Source: Candidatus Microbacterium colombiense (GTDB lineage Bacteria; Actinomycetota; Actinomycetes; Actinomycetales; Microbacteriaceae). Taken from it: a DNA stretch of 64,000 nt. The position numbers were made by a program, and so were the translations under genes. The notes beneath the pieces are model-generated. The model was given only the letters and a program-made list of their open reading frames with translations. It made no database searches and had not been told where the DNA came from. Of this stretch, positions 43,267 to 51,192 are shown in pieces (the stretch's first letter is position 1; every line of letters begins with the position of its first letter). Location of the stretch: positions 3,348,001-3,412,000 of the forward strand of contig CP119308.1 of the NCBI GenBank assembly GCA_029203165.1, given 5' to 3'.

Positions 43267-45171
43267 ATGAGTCGTGAATCGACTGCGATCACCGACCTGC
43301 TCGACGCCGCCCACGACAGCGATCTCGTGGGCCCGACCGCCGTCAGCGATGCGCTGGCACGACTGGGCGCGACCGAGCAGGATGCCGCCGAGATCGTCGA
43401 GCGCGTGCAGCGCTCGCAGCGGGAGCTGTCGCGTCTGCGCCGCCGCGAGCACGAGCTCTCCGCGCTGTTCTCCAGCGCCCGCGAACTGGCGGAGCTGCGT
43501 GACAGCGACGCCGTGCTGGCGCGGTTGGTGCAGCGCGCGCACGAGATGATGGGCGTCGACCTCGCCTACCTGTCGGAGTTCGACCCCGACACCCGTGAGC
43601 TGCGGGTGCGCGAGACCAGCGGGTCGGTGAGCGCCTCCTTCCAGACGCTGCGCGTGCCGCCGGGCCGGGGACTGGCGAGCGTCGTCGTGGAGTCCCGGAT
43701 GCCGCACTGGGTGTCGGACTACTCCGAGTACGCGAAGGAGCGCCACGACTCCGGCATCGACGATGCGGTCTCGGCCGAAGGGCTCGTGTCACTGTTGGGC
43801 GTGCCCATGGTCACCTACGACGATGTGCTGGGCGTGCTGTTCGTGGCGAACCGCGAGGCGAAGAGCTTCACCCCCGAACAGGTGGCGCTGCTGTCGTCGG
43901 TCGCCGACCACGCCTCGATCATCCTCCAGACCACGCAGACGCTCCGCGACCTGCAGGAGTCCGAAGACGAGAGCCGGTCGAACCTCGCCACCCTCACCGC
44001 ACACCTGGTCGAGCGCGACCGCGCCAACACGGTGCACCAGGAGCTCGTGCAGGCGGTGCTCGCCGGCGGCGGGTTCGGTCCCGTCGCCGAGACCCTCGCC
44101 TCCGCCCTCGGCCGCGCCGTCGCGATCATCGACGCGCAGGAGCAGATCATCGCCGCAGCCGGGCTCCCCCTCGCGGCGAGCATGGTCGCGCTGGAGGATC
44201 CCGTGCGCGAGGCGATCGCCGAGAGCCGCCGCTCGGGCTACTGCGTCACGGTGCCGGGCACCGGAGTGCGCGCCGTCGCGGCGTTGTCGGCCGGCAACCG
44301 GCACTTCGGCGCACTGCTGCTCGGCGACGGCGACTTCGAGCTGGGTTCCGTGGACCTCCGCACGATCGAACGCGCGGCCCAGGTCGGCGCGCTCCTCGAG
44401 CTGCAGCAGGAGGCGGCATCCGGTGCCGACCTGCGCATCCGCAGCGAACTGGTCGCTGACCTGCTCGACGACGTGCCCGAGCGCCGCTCCGACGTCGAGC
44501 GGCGGGCGCGCCGCCTCGGAGTCGACCTGCAGGTGCTCGACTCGCTCATCCTTCTCTCGGTGCCCGGCGATCAGCACACGGCCGCGCTGCGGGAGCTCAG
44601 CCGCCAGCTCGACGATCGCTCGCTCGTGGGCGAGTACCGCGGATTCGTGGTGGCGGTGCACAGTGCCGATCGCGGCGCGGTCGACGTCGAACGGCTCCGG
44701 CGCAGGGTCGCCGCCGCCGTGCAGCATCCGATCTCCGCGGTGTACCCGCGTCCGGCATCCGGCGCTCTCCCCGAGGCGTTCCAGACCGCGATGCGCACCG
44801 CGCGACTGATCACGGCGCTCGAGCTCAGCGACGTCACGGCGCAGGTCGACGACTTCCTGCCCTACTCGGCGATCCTCGACACCGACGTGCGGGCGCTCAG
44901 CGCGTTCCTGCGCGACACGATCGGCGCGGTCCGCCGCTATGACGACGAGCGCGGCGCCGACCTCCTGGGCACGCTGCGCGCCTTCGTGCGCAACAACGCC
45001 AGCCCCACCCGCACCGCGCGGGCGCTCAACTTCCACACGAACACGATCCTGCAGCGGCTCGACCGCCTCGATCACGTGCTCGGTGCGAGCTGGCGCGACG
45101 ACGAGCGCATGTTCCGCATCGGCATCGCGGTGCGGCTCGACGAGCTGCGCGACCGCCTGCAGACCGGGTGA
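43267..45171 (+). CDS. GAF-domain PucR-type transcriptional regulator
   Basis: A 634-residue regulator. Residues about 60-200 form a GAF sensor (DLAYLSEFDPDTRELRVRE ... VSLLGVPMVTYDDVLGVLFVANREAKSFTPEQVALLSSVADHASII); a GGDEF-like CdaR/PucR middle domain follows; and the C-terminus (about 580-630) is the PucR helix-turn-helix (ADLLGTLRAFVRNNASPTRTARALNFHTNTILQRLDRL). The ATG at 43267 follows AGAAGGAG; an earlier in-frame start at 43144 lacks support. Being divergent from the mevalonate/HMG cluster, it is the probable activator of that cluster; the GAF ligand is unknown. Confidence 0.92.
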   Translation: MSRESTAITDLLDAAHDSDLVGPTAVSDALARLGATEQDAAEIVERVQRSQRELSRLRRREHELSALFSSARELAELRDSDAVLARLVQRAHEMMGVDLAYLSEFDPDTRELRVRETSGSVSASFQTLRVPPGRGLASVVVESRMPHWVSDYSEYAKERHDSGIDDAVSAEGLVSLLGVPMVTYDDVLGVLFVANREAKSFTPEQVALLSSVADHASIILQTTQTLRDLQESEDESRSNLATLTAHLVERDRANTVHQELVQAVLAGGGFGPVAETLASALGRAVAIIDAQEQIIAAAGLPLAASMVALEDPVREAIAESRRSGYCVTVPGTGVRAVAALSAGNRHFGALLLGDGDFELGSVDLRTIERAAQVGALLELQQEAASGADLRIRSELVADLLDDVPERRSDVERRARRLGVDLQVLDSLILLSVPGDQHTAALRELSRQLDDRSLVGEYRGFVVAVHSADRGAVDVERLRRRVAAAVQHPISAVYPRPASGALPEAFQTAMRTARLITALELSDVTAQVDDFLPYSAILDTDVRALSAFLRDTIGAVRRYDDERGADLLGTLRAFVRNNASPTRTARALNFHTNTILQRLDRLDHVLGASWRDDERMFRIGIAVRLDELRDRLQTG

Positions 45172-45172
45172 G

Positions 45173-45260
45173 GTCGCGCCTCACGAAAACGGAGACGCAC
45201 CTTCCTGACCGCGGCACGTCGCGGGGCACCGCGCCGTCGCGCTGCGCGGTGGTCTCCGTT
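45173..45260. repeat. Intergenic palindromic element, family C, copy 1
   Basis: An 88-bp element with ends AACGGAGAC (45188-45196) and GTCTCCGTT (45252-45260) as inverted repeats. Its left end GTCGCGCCTCACGAAAAC and its right end GCTGCGCGGTGGTCTCCGTT recur in the copy at 45714-45806, the latter identically. It starts 2 bp after the stop of the regulator gene and ends 22 bp before the small membrane-protein gene. Confidence 0.8.
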
Positions 45261-45282
45261 CCGGCAGCGATGACAGGTGAGT

Positions 45283-45702
45283 ATGCAGAATGGGGAGATG
45301 TACGTGTACCTCGGGTGGTTCTTCCTGGCTGCCGCAGTCGCCGTCATCACGGCTGCGGTCATCGAAGGTCGGACGCGGCCACGGGCGGTTCCGGCGTTCT
45401 GGGGCAGTCTCGCGATCTGGGGACTCCAGGTGCTCGTCTCGATGGCGGCCGTGTTCTGGGTCGGCTTCTTGGGGATCTCGACTCCACATTGCGACCAGGA
45501 CTGCGAGTGGGATCTGCTCGGGAACAACTTCCTGGGGTTCACGATCGCAGCGGCGCTGGTGCAGTTCGTGAGCATCGCACTGATCGTCATCCTGCGCCGC
45601 AACCGGAAGGTCTGGATCGTCCCGGCGGCTGCAATCGTGCTCACGCTCCTGATGTGCGTGGCTTCCTCGGCCATCGCGTACAAGGCCATGCTGTTCTTCT
45701 GA
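45283..45702 (+). CDS. Small four-helix membrane protein, unknown
   Basis: A 139-residue hydrophobic protein with four predicted membrane segments (YLGWFFLAAAVAVITAAVI; FWGSLAIWGLQVLVSMAAVFW; FLGFTIAAALVQFVSIALIVIL; VWIVPAAAIVLTLLMCVASS). The second loop holds a cysteine pair (HCDQDCEWD) that could bind metal or form a disulfide. I do not recognise a family. I prefer the ATG at 45283 (AGGTGAG just upstream); GTG 45277 and ATG 45298 are alternatives. It stands alone between two near-identical family-C palindromes, as if carried as a cassette. Confidence 0.7.
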   Translation: MQNGEMYVYLGWFFLAAAVAVITAAVIEGRTRPRAVPAFWGSLAIWGLQVLVSMAAVFWVGFLGISTPHCDQDCEWDLLGNNFLGFTIAAALVQFVSIALIVILRRNRKVWIVPAAAIVLTLLMCVASSAIAYKAMLFF

Positions 45703-45713
45703 GCATCCACACT

Positions 45714-45806
45714 GTCGCGCCTCGCGAAAACGGAGACGAAGCTGACCGGTCGCGGCGCGTCGCTGCGTGACGCGCCGACGCGCTGCGCGGTGGTCTCCGT
45801 TTTCGC
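45714..45806. repeat. Intergenic palindromic element, family C, copy 2
   Basis: A 93-bp element with perfect 14-bp terminal inverted repeats: GCGAAAACGGAGAC (45724-45737) and GTCTCCGTTTTCGC (45793-45806). It is in the same orientation as copy 1 and matches its ends closely (24 of 25 bp at the left). It lies between the convergent membrane-protein gene and the oligopeptide ATPase gene, where it may also terminate transcription. Confidence 0.85.
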
Positions 45807-45821
45807 CCGTGCCTCGTCGCC

Positions 45822-46625
45822 CTACGTGCGGTACAGGACCGGCATCGACTCCAGCAGCGAGCGGGTGTAGGGATGCTGCGGCGCGTTCATGACCTGCGCC
45901 CCCGTGCCCTCCTCGACGATCTTGCCCGAGTGCATCACGGCCACGCGGTGCGCGATGTGGTGCACGACGGAGAGGTTGTGCGTGATGAACAGGTACGTGA
46001 CGCCGGTGCGCTCCTGCAGACCGACGAGCAGGTTCAGCACCTGCGCCTGCACCGACACGTCGAGCGCCGAGGTGGGCTCATCGAGCACGATGAACTCCGG
46101 GTCGGCGGCCATGGCGCGGGCGATCGCGATGCGCTGACGCTGCCCTCCCGAGAACTCGTGCGGGTACCGGTTCACGGCGTCGGCGGGGATGCCGACCTGT
46201 TCGAGCGACTCGTACACGCGGATCGCGCGTTCCGCCGAGGCCACACCGGCGGCGACCAGCGGCTCGGCGACCGAGCGGCCGATCGCGAAGCGCGGGTCGA
46301 GCGAGTCGTTCGGGTCCTGGAACACCATCTGCACGCGGCGGCGGTGCCGACGCAGCGCCGATCCGCGGATGCCGGTGACATCTCCCCCGTCGAACTCGAT
46401 GGTGCCGGAGGTGGGCTTGCGCATGAGCAGGATCGCGCGGGCGAGTGTGCTCTTGCCCGAGCCCGACTCCCCCACGAGCCCCAGCGTCTCGCCCCGGCGC
46501 ACGCTCAGACTCACGTCGTCGAGGGCGACCATGGCGTTGTCGCCGTGACCGAAGCGCTGGGTGACGTTGCGCACGCGCAGCACGTCGTCGGCGCCCGCCG
46601 CGGCATCCGTCTCGAGATCGTTCAC
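45822..46625 (-). CDS. Oligopeptide/dipeptide ABC transporter ATPase (DppF-like)
   Basis: A 267-residue ATPase with Walker A GESGSGKSTLARA, signature FSGGQRQRIAIARAMA, Walker B FIVLDEPTSALDVSVQAQVL and the C-terminal APQHPYTRSLLESMP of the Opp/Dpp family. The usual C-terminal iron-sulfur/cysteine tail is short or missing. The GTG at 46625 overlaps the DppD-like stop (GTGA). It is the last gene of the amine oxidase-Dpp operon. Confidence 0.93.
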   Translation of the reverse strand: MNDLETDAAAGADDVLRVRNVTQRFGHGDNAMVALDDVSLSVRRGETLGLVGESGSGKSTLARAILLMRKPTSGTIEFDGGDVTGIRGSALRRHRRRVQMVFQDPNDSLDPRFAIGRSVAEPLVAAGVASAERAIRVYESLEQVGIPADAVNRYPHEFSGGQRQRIAIARAMAADPEFIVLDEPTSALDVSVQAQVLNLLVGLQERTGVTYLFITHNLSVVHHIAHRVAVMHSGKIVEEGTGAQVMNAPQHPYTRSLLESMPVLYRT

Positions 46626-47491
46626 GATGCCTCCTCCAGGACGGCCGGGACCGTGTCGAAGTCATTGTCGGGCGGGATCACCGCGAGCGGCGATCGCACC
46701 GGCACCGATGGTCGGGGGATGCTCTCCAACAGTGCCCGGGTGTACGGATGCTGCGGGTCTTCGAGCACACGCTGCGTGGAGCCGGACTCCACGATGCGCC
46801 CGCGGTACATGACCGCGATCCGCTCGCAGAGCTGGCCGATCACGCCGAGGTCGTGGCTGATGAACAGCACGCCCATGCCGGTCTCGTCACGCAGCGTGCG
46901 GATCAGATCGAGGATCTGCGCCTGCACGGTCACGTCGAGTGCGGTGGTGGGCTCGTCGGCGACCAGCAGCGTGGGGTCGGCCGCGACCGCGATCGCGATG
47001 ACGACGCGTTGACGCTGGCCACCCGAGAGCTGGTGCGGGTAGTACGCCATCCGCTTCTCGGCGTCGGGCATGCGCACGAGCTTGAGGATGTCGAGCGCCT
47101 TGGCTCGCGCCGCCTTCTTGTCGGCGATCCCGTGAATGAGCAGCACCTCGGCGATCTGCGCGCCGATCCGCATGCACGGGTTCAGCGCCGACATGGGCTC
47201 CTGGAACACCATCGAGGCGCGCACGCCGCGCACTCCTGCCCAGTCGCGCTCGGCGGCATCCTTCATCTCGGAGCCCGCGACCGACATCGTCTGCGCGGTG
47301 ACCGTCGCGGAGTCGGGCAGCAGGCCCATCATCGCCAGCGCGATGCTGGACTTGCCGCTGCCGGACTCGCCGATCACGCCGACGATCTCACCGGCACGCA
47401 CGCGGAGCGACACTCCCGTGACCGACGGCGGGGCGCTGCCGTACGAGATGCTGAGGTCTTCGACGCGGAGGGCGTCGGTGGCGTCGGTCAT
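46622..47491 (-). CDS. Oligopeptide/dipeptide ABC transporter ATPase (DppD-like)
   Basis: A 289-residue ATPase with Walker A GESGSGKSSIALAMM, signature LSGGQRQRVVIAIAVA, Walker B LLVADEPTTALDVTVQAQILDL and the C-terminal DPQHPYTRALLESIPRP typical of Opp/Dpp ATPases. Together with DppF-like it drives the DppBC-like permeases. An 81-bp gap with a strong hairpin (47525-47565) separates it from the binding-protein gene, which may lower ATPase expression relative to the binding protein. Confidence 0.93.
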   Translation of the reverse strand: MTDATDALRVEDLSISYGSAPPSVTGVSLRVRAGEIVGVIGESGSGKSSIALAMMGLLPDSATVTAQTMSVAGSEMKDAAERDWAGVRGVRASMVFQEPMSALNPCMRIGAQIAEVLLIHGIADKKAARAKALDILKLVRMPDAEKRMAYYPHQLSGGQRQRVVIAIAVAADPTLLVADEPTTALDVTVQAQILDLIRTLRDETGMGVLFISHDLGVIGQLCERIAVMYRGRIVESGSTQRVLEDPQHPYTRALLESIPRPSVPVRSPLAVIPPDNDFDTVPAVLEEAS

Positions 47492-47524
47492 GGCGCGCTC
47501 ATTCCTGTCTGTGTGGGCGGGGAT

Positions 47525-47565
47525 CCGGCGCCCCCACCGCGATCGTGTCGCGGTGGGGACGCCGG
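47525..47565. terminator. Strong intra-operon hairpin
   Basis: A 17-position stem: CCGGCG (47525-47530) pairs with 47560-47565 and CCCCACCGCG (47532-47541) with CGCGGTGGGG (47549-47558), with one mismatch between them and a 7-nt loop. It lies between the binding-protein gene and dppD. It has no T-run, so it is either a partial terminator or a 3' stabiliser of the upstream mRNA. Confidence 0.6.
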
Positions 47566-47572
47566 CGCGGAC

Positions 47573-49147
47573 TCATTCGGTCAGCCAGGCCGAATCGAGC
47601 TTGTAGCGGGAGTAGAACGCATCGCTCTCATAGCCGTGGAGCTTGTTCGCGTCCCAGACCTCGAAGTACACCGGCACCGCGGCCGGCACGACCTCGAGCA
47701 CCTGCGATGCGGCCTCCTCGGCCAGCTCGCCGATGAGCTCGTTGTACTCCTCGGGAGACGGTGCCGCCATGGCCTTGGTGAGCAGGTCGCGAGCCTTGTC
47801 GGCGTCGGGGTTGCCGTCCCAGTGGTTGTACACGCCCCCCTCGAGCAGCACCGGCTGCAGGTAGAACGCCGCGGAGGCACGCGGGCTTCCGGGGATCGCG
47901 ACCAGGTCGGTCCAGGACTCGCCCGTGGTGAAGATCGGTGCGATCTCCGACAGCGGCGTCGCCTTGAGGTTCAGCGTGATGCCCGCCTCGGCGAGCTGCT
48001 GCTGCATCATCTCGTAGACCGGGTGGTGCGACTGTGCCACGTCACCCATGTAGTTGAGCGTGATCTCCGGGTTCGGCTGACCGGCCGCGGCGAGCAGCTT
48101 CTTCGCCTCGTCGACATCGCGCGTGTAGTACGGCAGGTCGGCGGCATCCGGGGAACCGGGGTCACCGGCCGGCGGCACGAACGAGATTCCGGCGTTTCCG
48201 AGCATCGCGGTGTCGACGAGCGCCTGACGGTCGAGCGCGAGCGAGAAGGCGCGGCGCACGTCGATGTCGGCGAGGGGGCCCGACTCCGGGTTGATGTAGA
48301 TCGCGAGATTCTGACGGAAGGGCGGGTCACCGAGGGTGAATCCGGCCGATTCCGCCTGTCCCGCAAGGCTGCCGTCGATGAACGACGCGGCCTGCACGCT
48401 GCCCTGCTGCACCGCGGCGAGCAGGGTGCTCTCGTCGGGGTACAGCTCGAACACGATCGAGTCGAGGTTGGGTGCCTCTCCCCAGTACTCGTCGTTCTTG
48501 TCGAGCGTGACGCTGACGCCCTGCGACCACTCGGACACCTGGAAGGCGCCGGTGCCGAACGTCTGGGTCTGACGCTCCTCCTCCGAGGCCTTGCCGTAGC
48601 CCTCTTCGCTCACGATGAAGAAGGTCTGACGCGCCGAGACCGCGTCGAGGAAGGTTCCGTCGGGCTGGCTGAAGTGGAAGGTGACCTCGTGATCTCCCGT
48701 GGCCTCCACGCTCTCCATGTTGACGAGGTAGGTGGCGTTGGTGCCGCCGTCCTTGCGGGTCTCGAAGGAGTAGACGACGTCGGACGCGTCGAACGGGCTG
48801 CCGTCGGCGAAGGTGACGTCGTCGCGCAACTCGAAGACCCAGGTGAGCTCATCGGGCTGCGACCACTCGGTCGCGAGCGCCGGGTTCACGGTGCCGTCGC
48901 TCTCGCGGGTGAGCAGGGTGTCGTACGCGATCGAGTCGATGATCTCGGCGGCGATCGCGGATGCGACCATCGGGTCGAGACCACCGGCGGAGGGTTCGGC
49001 GGGAACGCCCCAGGTCAGGGTGCCTCCGGCGACAGGCTCGCCCGCAGCGCCGTCGCTGGGGGTGTCTCCGCCTCCCGCTCCGCATCCGGTGAGCGCCAGG
49101 GCGCCGACGACGATGACCGCCGCGCCCATGAGGATTCGCTTCTTCAT
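47573..49147 (-). CDS. Peptide/amine ABC transporter substrate-binding lipoprotein (DppA/OppA family)
   Basis: A 524-residue secreted lipoprotein of the SBP_bac_5 family. Signal peptide MKKRILMGAAVIVVGALALTG with lipobox LTGC (Cys22). Mature features: GTLTWGVPAEPSAGGLDPMVAS, WVFELRDDVTFADGSPFDASDVVYSFE, and DVRRAFSLALDRQALVDTAMLG. Length is normal. The ATG at 49147 overlaps the permease stop (ATGA). The neighbouring amine oxidase suggests it may bind N-methylated or glycated amino acids, or small peptides rich in these; that is inference. Confidence 0.94.
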   Translation of the reverse strand: MKKRILMGAAVIVVGALALTGCGAGGGDTPSDGAAGEPVAGGTLTWGVPAEPSAGGLDPMVASAIAAEIIDSIAYDTLLTRESDGTVNPALATEWSQPDELTWVFELRDDVTFADGSPFDASDVVYSFETRKDGGTNATYLVNMESVEATGDHEVTFHFSQPDGTFLDAVSARQTFFIVSEEGYGKASEEERQTQTFGTGAFQVSEWSQGVSVTLDKNDEYWGEAPNLDSIVFELYPDESTLLAAVQQGSVQAASFIDGSLAGQAESAGFTLGDPPFRQNLAIYINPESGPLADIDVRRAFSLALDRQALVDTAMLGNAGISFVPPAGDPGSPDAADLPYYTRDVDEAKKLLAAAGQPNPEITLNYMGDVAQSHHPVYEMMQQQLAEAGITLNLKATPLSEIAPIFTTGESWTDLVAIPGSPRASAAFYLQPVLLEGGVYNHWDGNPDADKARDLLTKAMAAPSPEEYNELIGELAEEAASQVLEVVPAAVPVYFEVWDANKLHGYESDAFYSRYKLDSAWLTE

Positions 49148-50109
49148 AGCTGACTCTCTTCTGTGTGGGTAGTGCCTCGGGTTGTGACTGCAGGGGTCGT
49201 GCTGTTCTTCGCCGCGCGGCCGGCACGACGCCGTCCGAGCGAGAAGGCGGGTTCGCGTCGCGGGGCGAGCCAGTCCTGCAATCCGTCGGCGAGCAGGTTC
49301 CAGGCGGCGGAGAGGAGGATGATGACCAGCGACGGCAGAATGATCAGGAGGGGCTGGACCTGCATGAATCGCGTGAACTCGCTGATCATGCGGCCGGCCG
49401 AGGGCTCGGGGGCCTGCACTCCCTGTCCGAGGTAGCTGAGCGCCGCCTCGATCAGCACGATCTGCGAGGCGACGGAGGCGAACTGCACGAACAGCGGGGT
49501 CAACACGTTCGGCAGCAGGTGCTCGACCACGATGCGCGGCCCGCGGACACCCGAGAGGCGTGCGGCGAGCACGAAATCACGGTCGCGCATCGCGATGACC
49601 GGGGCGCGCATGACCCGGGCGAAGCCGGGCGCGAACACCAGGCCGAGGGCGAGGATGAGCGGCCAGGCGCCGTTACCGATAACGACCCCGACGACGAGGG
49701 CGACCAGGATCGCCGGCAGCGCGAGCAGCGCGTCGACGATGCGCATGATGACGGCATCCACCCAGCCGCCCACGTACCCGGCGATGAGTCCGAGCGTGGT
49801 GCCGACGACAGCGCCCAACAAGGCCCCGGCACCGGAGATGAACAGGCTGGTGCGGGCGGCGAGGGCGAGACGGGTGAACGTGTCGCGTCCGAGGTTGTCG
49901 GTACCGAGGAGGTGCTCCCAGGAAGGGCCCGCCATGGGCGGCCCCGAGCTGATGAAGGGATCGTACGGCGGCCACAGGCTCATCCATCCGGCCAGCAGCA
50001 GGATGCCGGAGAGGATGCCGGCGCCGGCCCAGAACGACGGTCCGAAGTTCGGGCGGCGACGCCGGCGACCGGCCGTCGTGGCCAGGGCGAGTTCGCGGGT
50101 GACAGTCAT
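49144..50109 (-). CDS. Peptide ABC transporter permease (DppC-like)
   Basis: A 321-residue permease with the family hallmarks HLLGTDNLGRDTFTRLALAARTSLFISGAG, RDRDFVLAARLSGVRGPRIVVEHLLPNVLTPLFV (EAA-like loop) and QIVLIEAALSYLGQGVQAPEPSAGRMI. Six hydrophobic segments. A C-terminal about 30-residue polar tail (KNSTTPAVTTRGTTHTEESQL in part) is unusual. Both ends overlap neighbours by 4 bp. Confidence 0.94.
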   Translation of the reverse strand: MTVTRELALATTAGRRRRRPNFGPSFWAGAGILSGILLLAGWMSLWPPYDPFISSGPPMAGPSWEHLLGTDNLGRDTFTRLALAARTSLFISGAGALLGAVVGTTLGLIAGYVGGWVDAVIMRIVDALLALPAILVALVVGVVIGNGAWPLILALGLVFAPGFARVMRAPVIAMRDRDFVLAARLSGVRGPRIVVEHLLPNVLTPLFVQFASVASQIVLIEAALSYLGQGVQAPEPSAGRMISEFTRFMQVQPLLIILPSLVIILLSAAWNLLADGLQDWLAPRREPAFSLGRRRAGRAAKNSTTPAVTTRGTTHTEESQL

Positions 50110-51056
50110 CGCGTGTGAACCCTCACTCGTGGGTCGATCAACGGGTAGACCAGATCGACGATGAAGTTGATGCCGACGTACACGGCTCCGATCAGCAGCA
50201 CGGTCGCCTGGATGATCGGGTAGTCGGAGCTGCGGATGCCGGTGAGGAGCAGCTGTCCCATGCCGGGGAGTGAGAACACCTGCTCGATCACGACGGTGCC
50301 GCCGACCAGGGCTGCCAGCTCGATGCCGACGACCGTGGTCACCGGGATCAGGGCGTTGCGCAGCGCGTGGCGTCCGACGAGCCGTGACGGGGAGGCGCCC
50401 TTCGCCCGGGCCGTGCGTACGAAGTCCTGCCCCAGGGTGTCGAGCAGCGTGCCGCGCGTGTAGCGGGCGATGATCGCGGCCAGCACGATGCCGATCAGCA
50501 GCGCGGGCAGGATCAGCACCCCGATCGCCCGCAGCGGATTGCCCGCCGCTCCCGCGTAGCCGACGAGCGGAAGCTTGAGGGTGAGCGAGTTCACGAGGAT
50601 CAGCACGGCCCCGAGCACGAACGGCGGGGTGGCCAGCAGCACGAACGACGTGCCGCGCACGATGTGGTCACTCGGGCGGCGCCAGCGGGTCGCAGCGAGG
50701 ATGCCGGCGGGCAGGCCCAGGATCACACCGAACAGCGTGGCCATGACGGCGAGCGTCAGGCTCAGGGGCAAGCGGGTCGCGATCATGTCGGAGACCTGAC
50801 CGGGTACCGTGATCGCCGCGCCGAAGTTGCCCTGCAGCACGCCACCCAGCCACACGAAGTACTGCGTGATGGCCGGCTGGTCCAGGCCGAGCTCGTGTCG
50901 CAGCTCCGCCAGGGCCGCGGGGTCGGGGTTCGCCGGGTCGGCGAACGACGCCAGTGGGTCGCCCGGGATGATGCGCACCATCGAGAACACCAGCACCGAC
51001 AGCACGAAGAGCACGAACAGCGAGGACAGCACCCTCGTGAGGATGTAGCGCGCCAT
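50106..51056 (-). CDS. Peptide ABC transporter permease (DppB-like)
   Basis: A 316-residue permease: MARYILTRVLSSLFVLFVLSVLVFSMVRIIPGDP at the start, QDFVRTARAKGASPSRLVGRHALRNALIPVTTVVG as the EAA loop, and GTVVIEQVFSLPGMGQLLL near the end. Its ATG directly abuts the stop of a 30-codon leader ORF (TGA-ATG), so its translation is probably coupled to translation of that ORF. No separate ribosome-binding site is needed or clearly seen. Confidence 0.95.
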   Translation of the reverse strand: MARYILTRVLSSLFVLFVLSVLVFSMVRIIPGDPLASFADPANPDPAALAELRHELGLDQPAITQYFVWLGGVLQGNFGAAITVPGQVSDMIATRLPLSLTLAVMATLFGVILGLPAGILAATRWRRPSDHIVRGTSFVLLATPPFVLGAVLILVNSLTLKLPLVGYAGAAGNPLRAIGVLILPALLIGIVLAAIIARYTRGTLLDTLGQDFVRTARAKGASPSRLVGRHALRNALIPVTTVVGIELAALVGGTVVIEQVFSLPGMGQLLLTGIRSSDYPIIQATVLLIGAVYVGINFIVDLVYPLIDPRVRVHTR

Positions 51057-51149
51057 TCAGCACCCCGTCTTCGTCGACATGGTCGTCACGGTACCGAGCG
51101 CACGATGGGGCGATAACGGTGCGCCGACCCAGCGAACCAGGTGTTTCAT
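51057..51149 (-). CDS. 30-codon leader ORF (possible regulatory peptide) of the Dpp operon
   Basis: A short ORF of 30 codons begins MKHLVRWVGAPLSPHR and ends MSTKTGC, with the stop abutting the dppB start. An excellent ribosome-binding site (GGAGG, 8 nt from the ATG) supports translation. The start codon lies in a hairpin (GTTTCA-TGGG-TGAAAC on the plus strand, 51143-51158). The last sense codon is the only cysteine, next to the stop. It has no hydrophobic export signal. A role as a translated leader controlling the transporter genes, perhaps through Cys or Trp/Pro codons, is inference; a small functional peptide is the alternative. Confidence 0.65.
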   Translation of the reverse strand: MKHLVRWVGAPLSPHRALGTVTTMSTKTGC

Positions 51150-51158
51150 GGGTGAAAC
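51143..51158. promoter_or_regulatory. Hairpin masking the leader-ORF start codon
   Basis: Perfect 6-bp arms GTTTCA/TGAAAC with a 4-nt loop. In the mRNA the ATG of the leader ORF spans the loop and the 3' arm, and the GGAGG site lies immediately 5' of the stem. This may modulate initiation at the leader. Confidence 0.5.
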
Positions 51159-51192
51159 CTCCATATAGCGGCGATCGGGACGCCGCGGGGGA

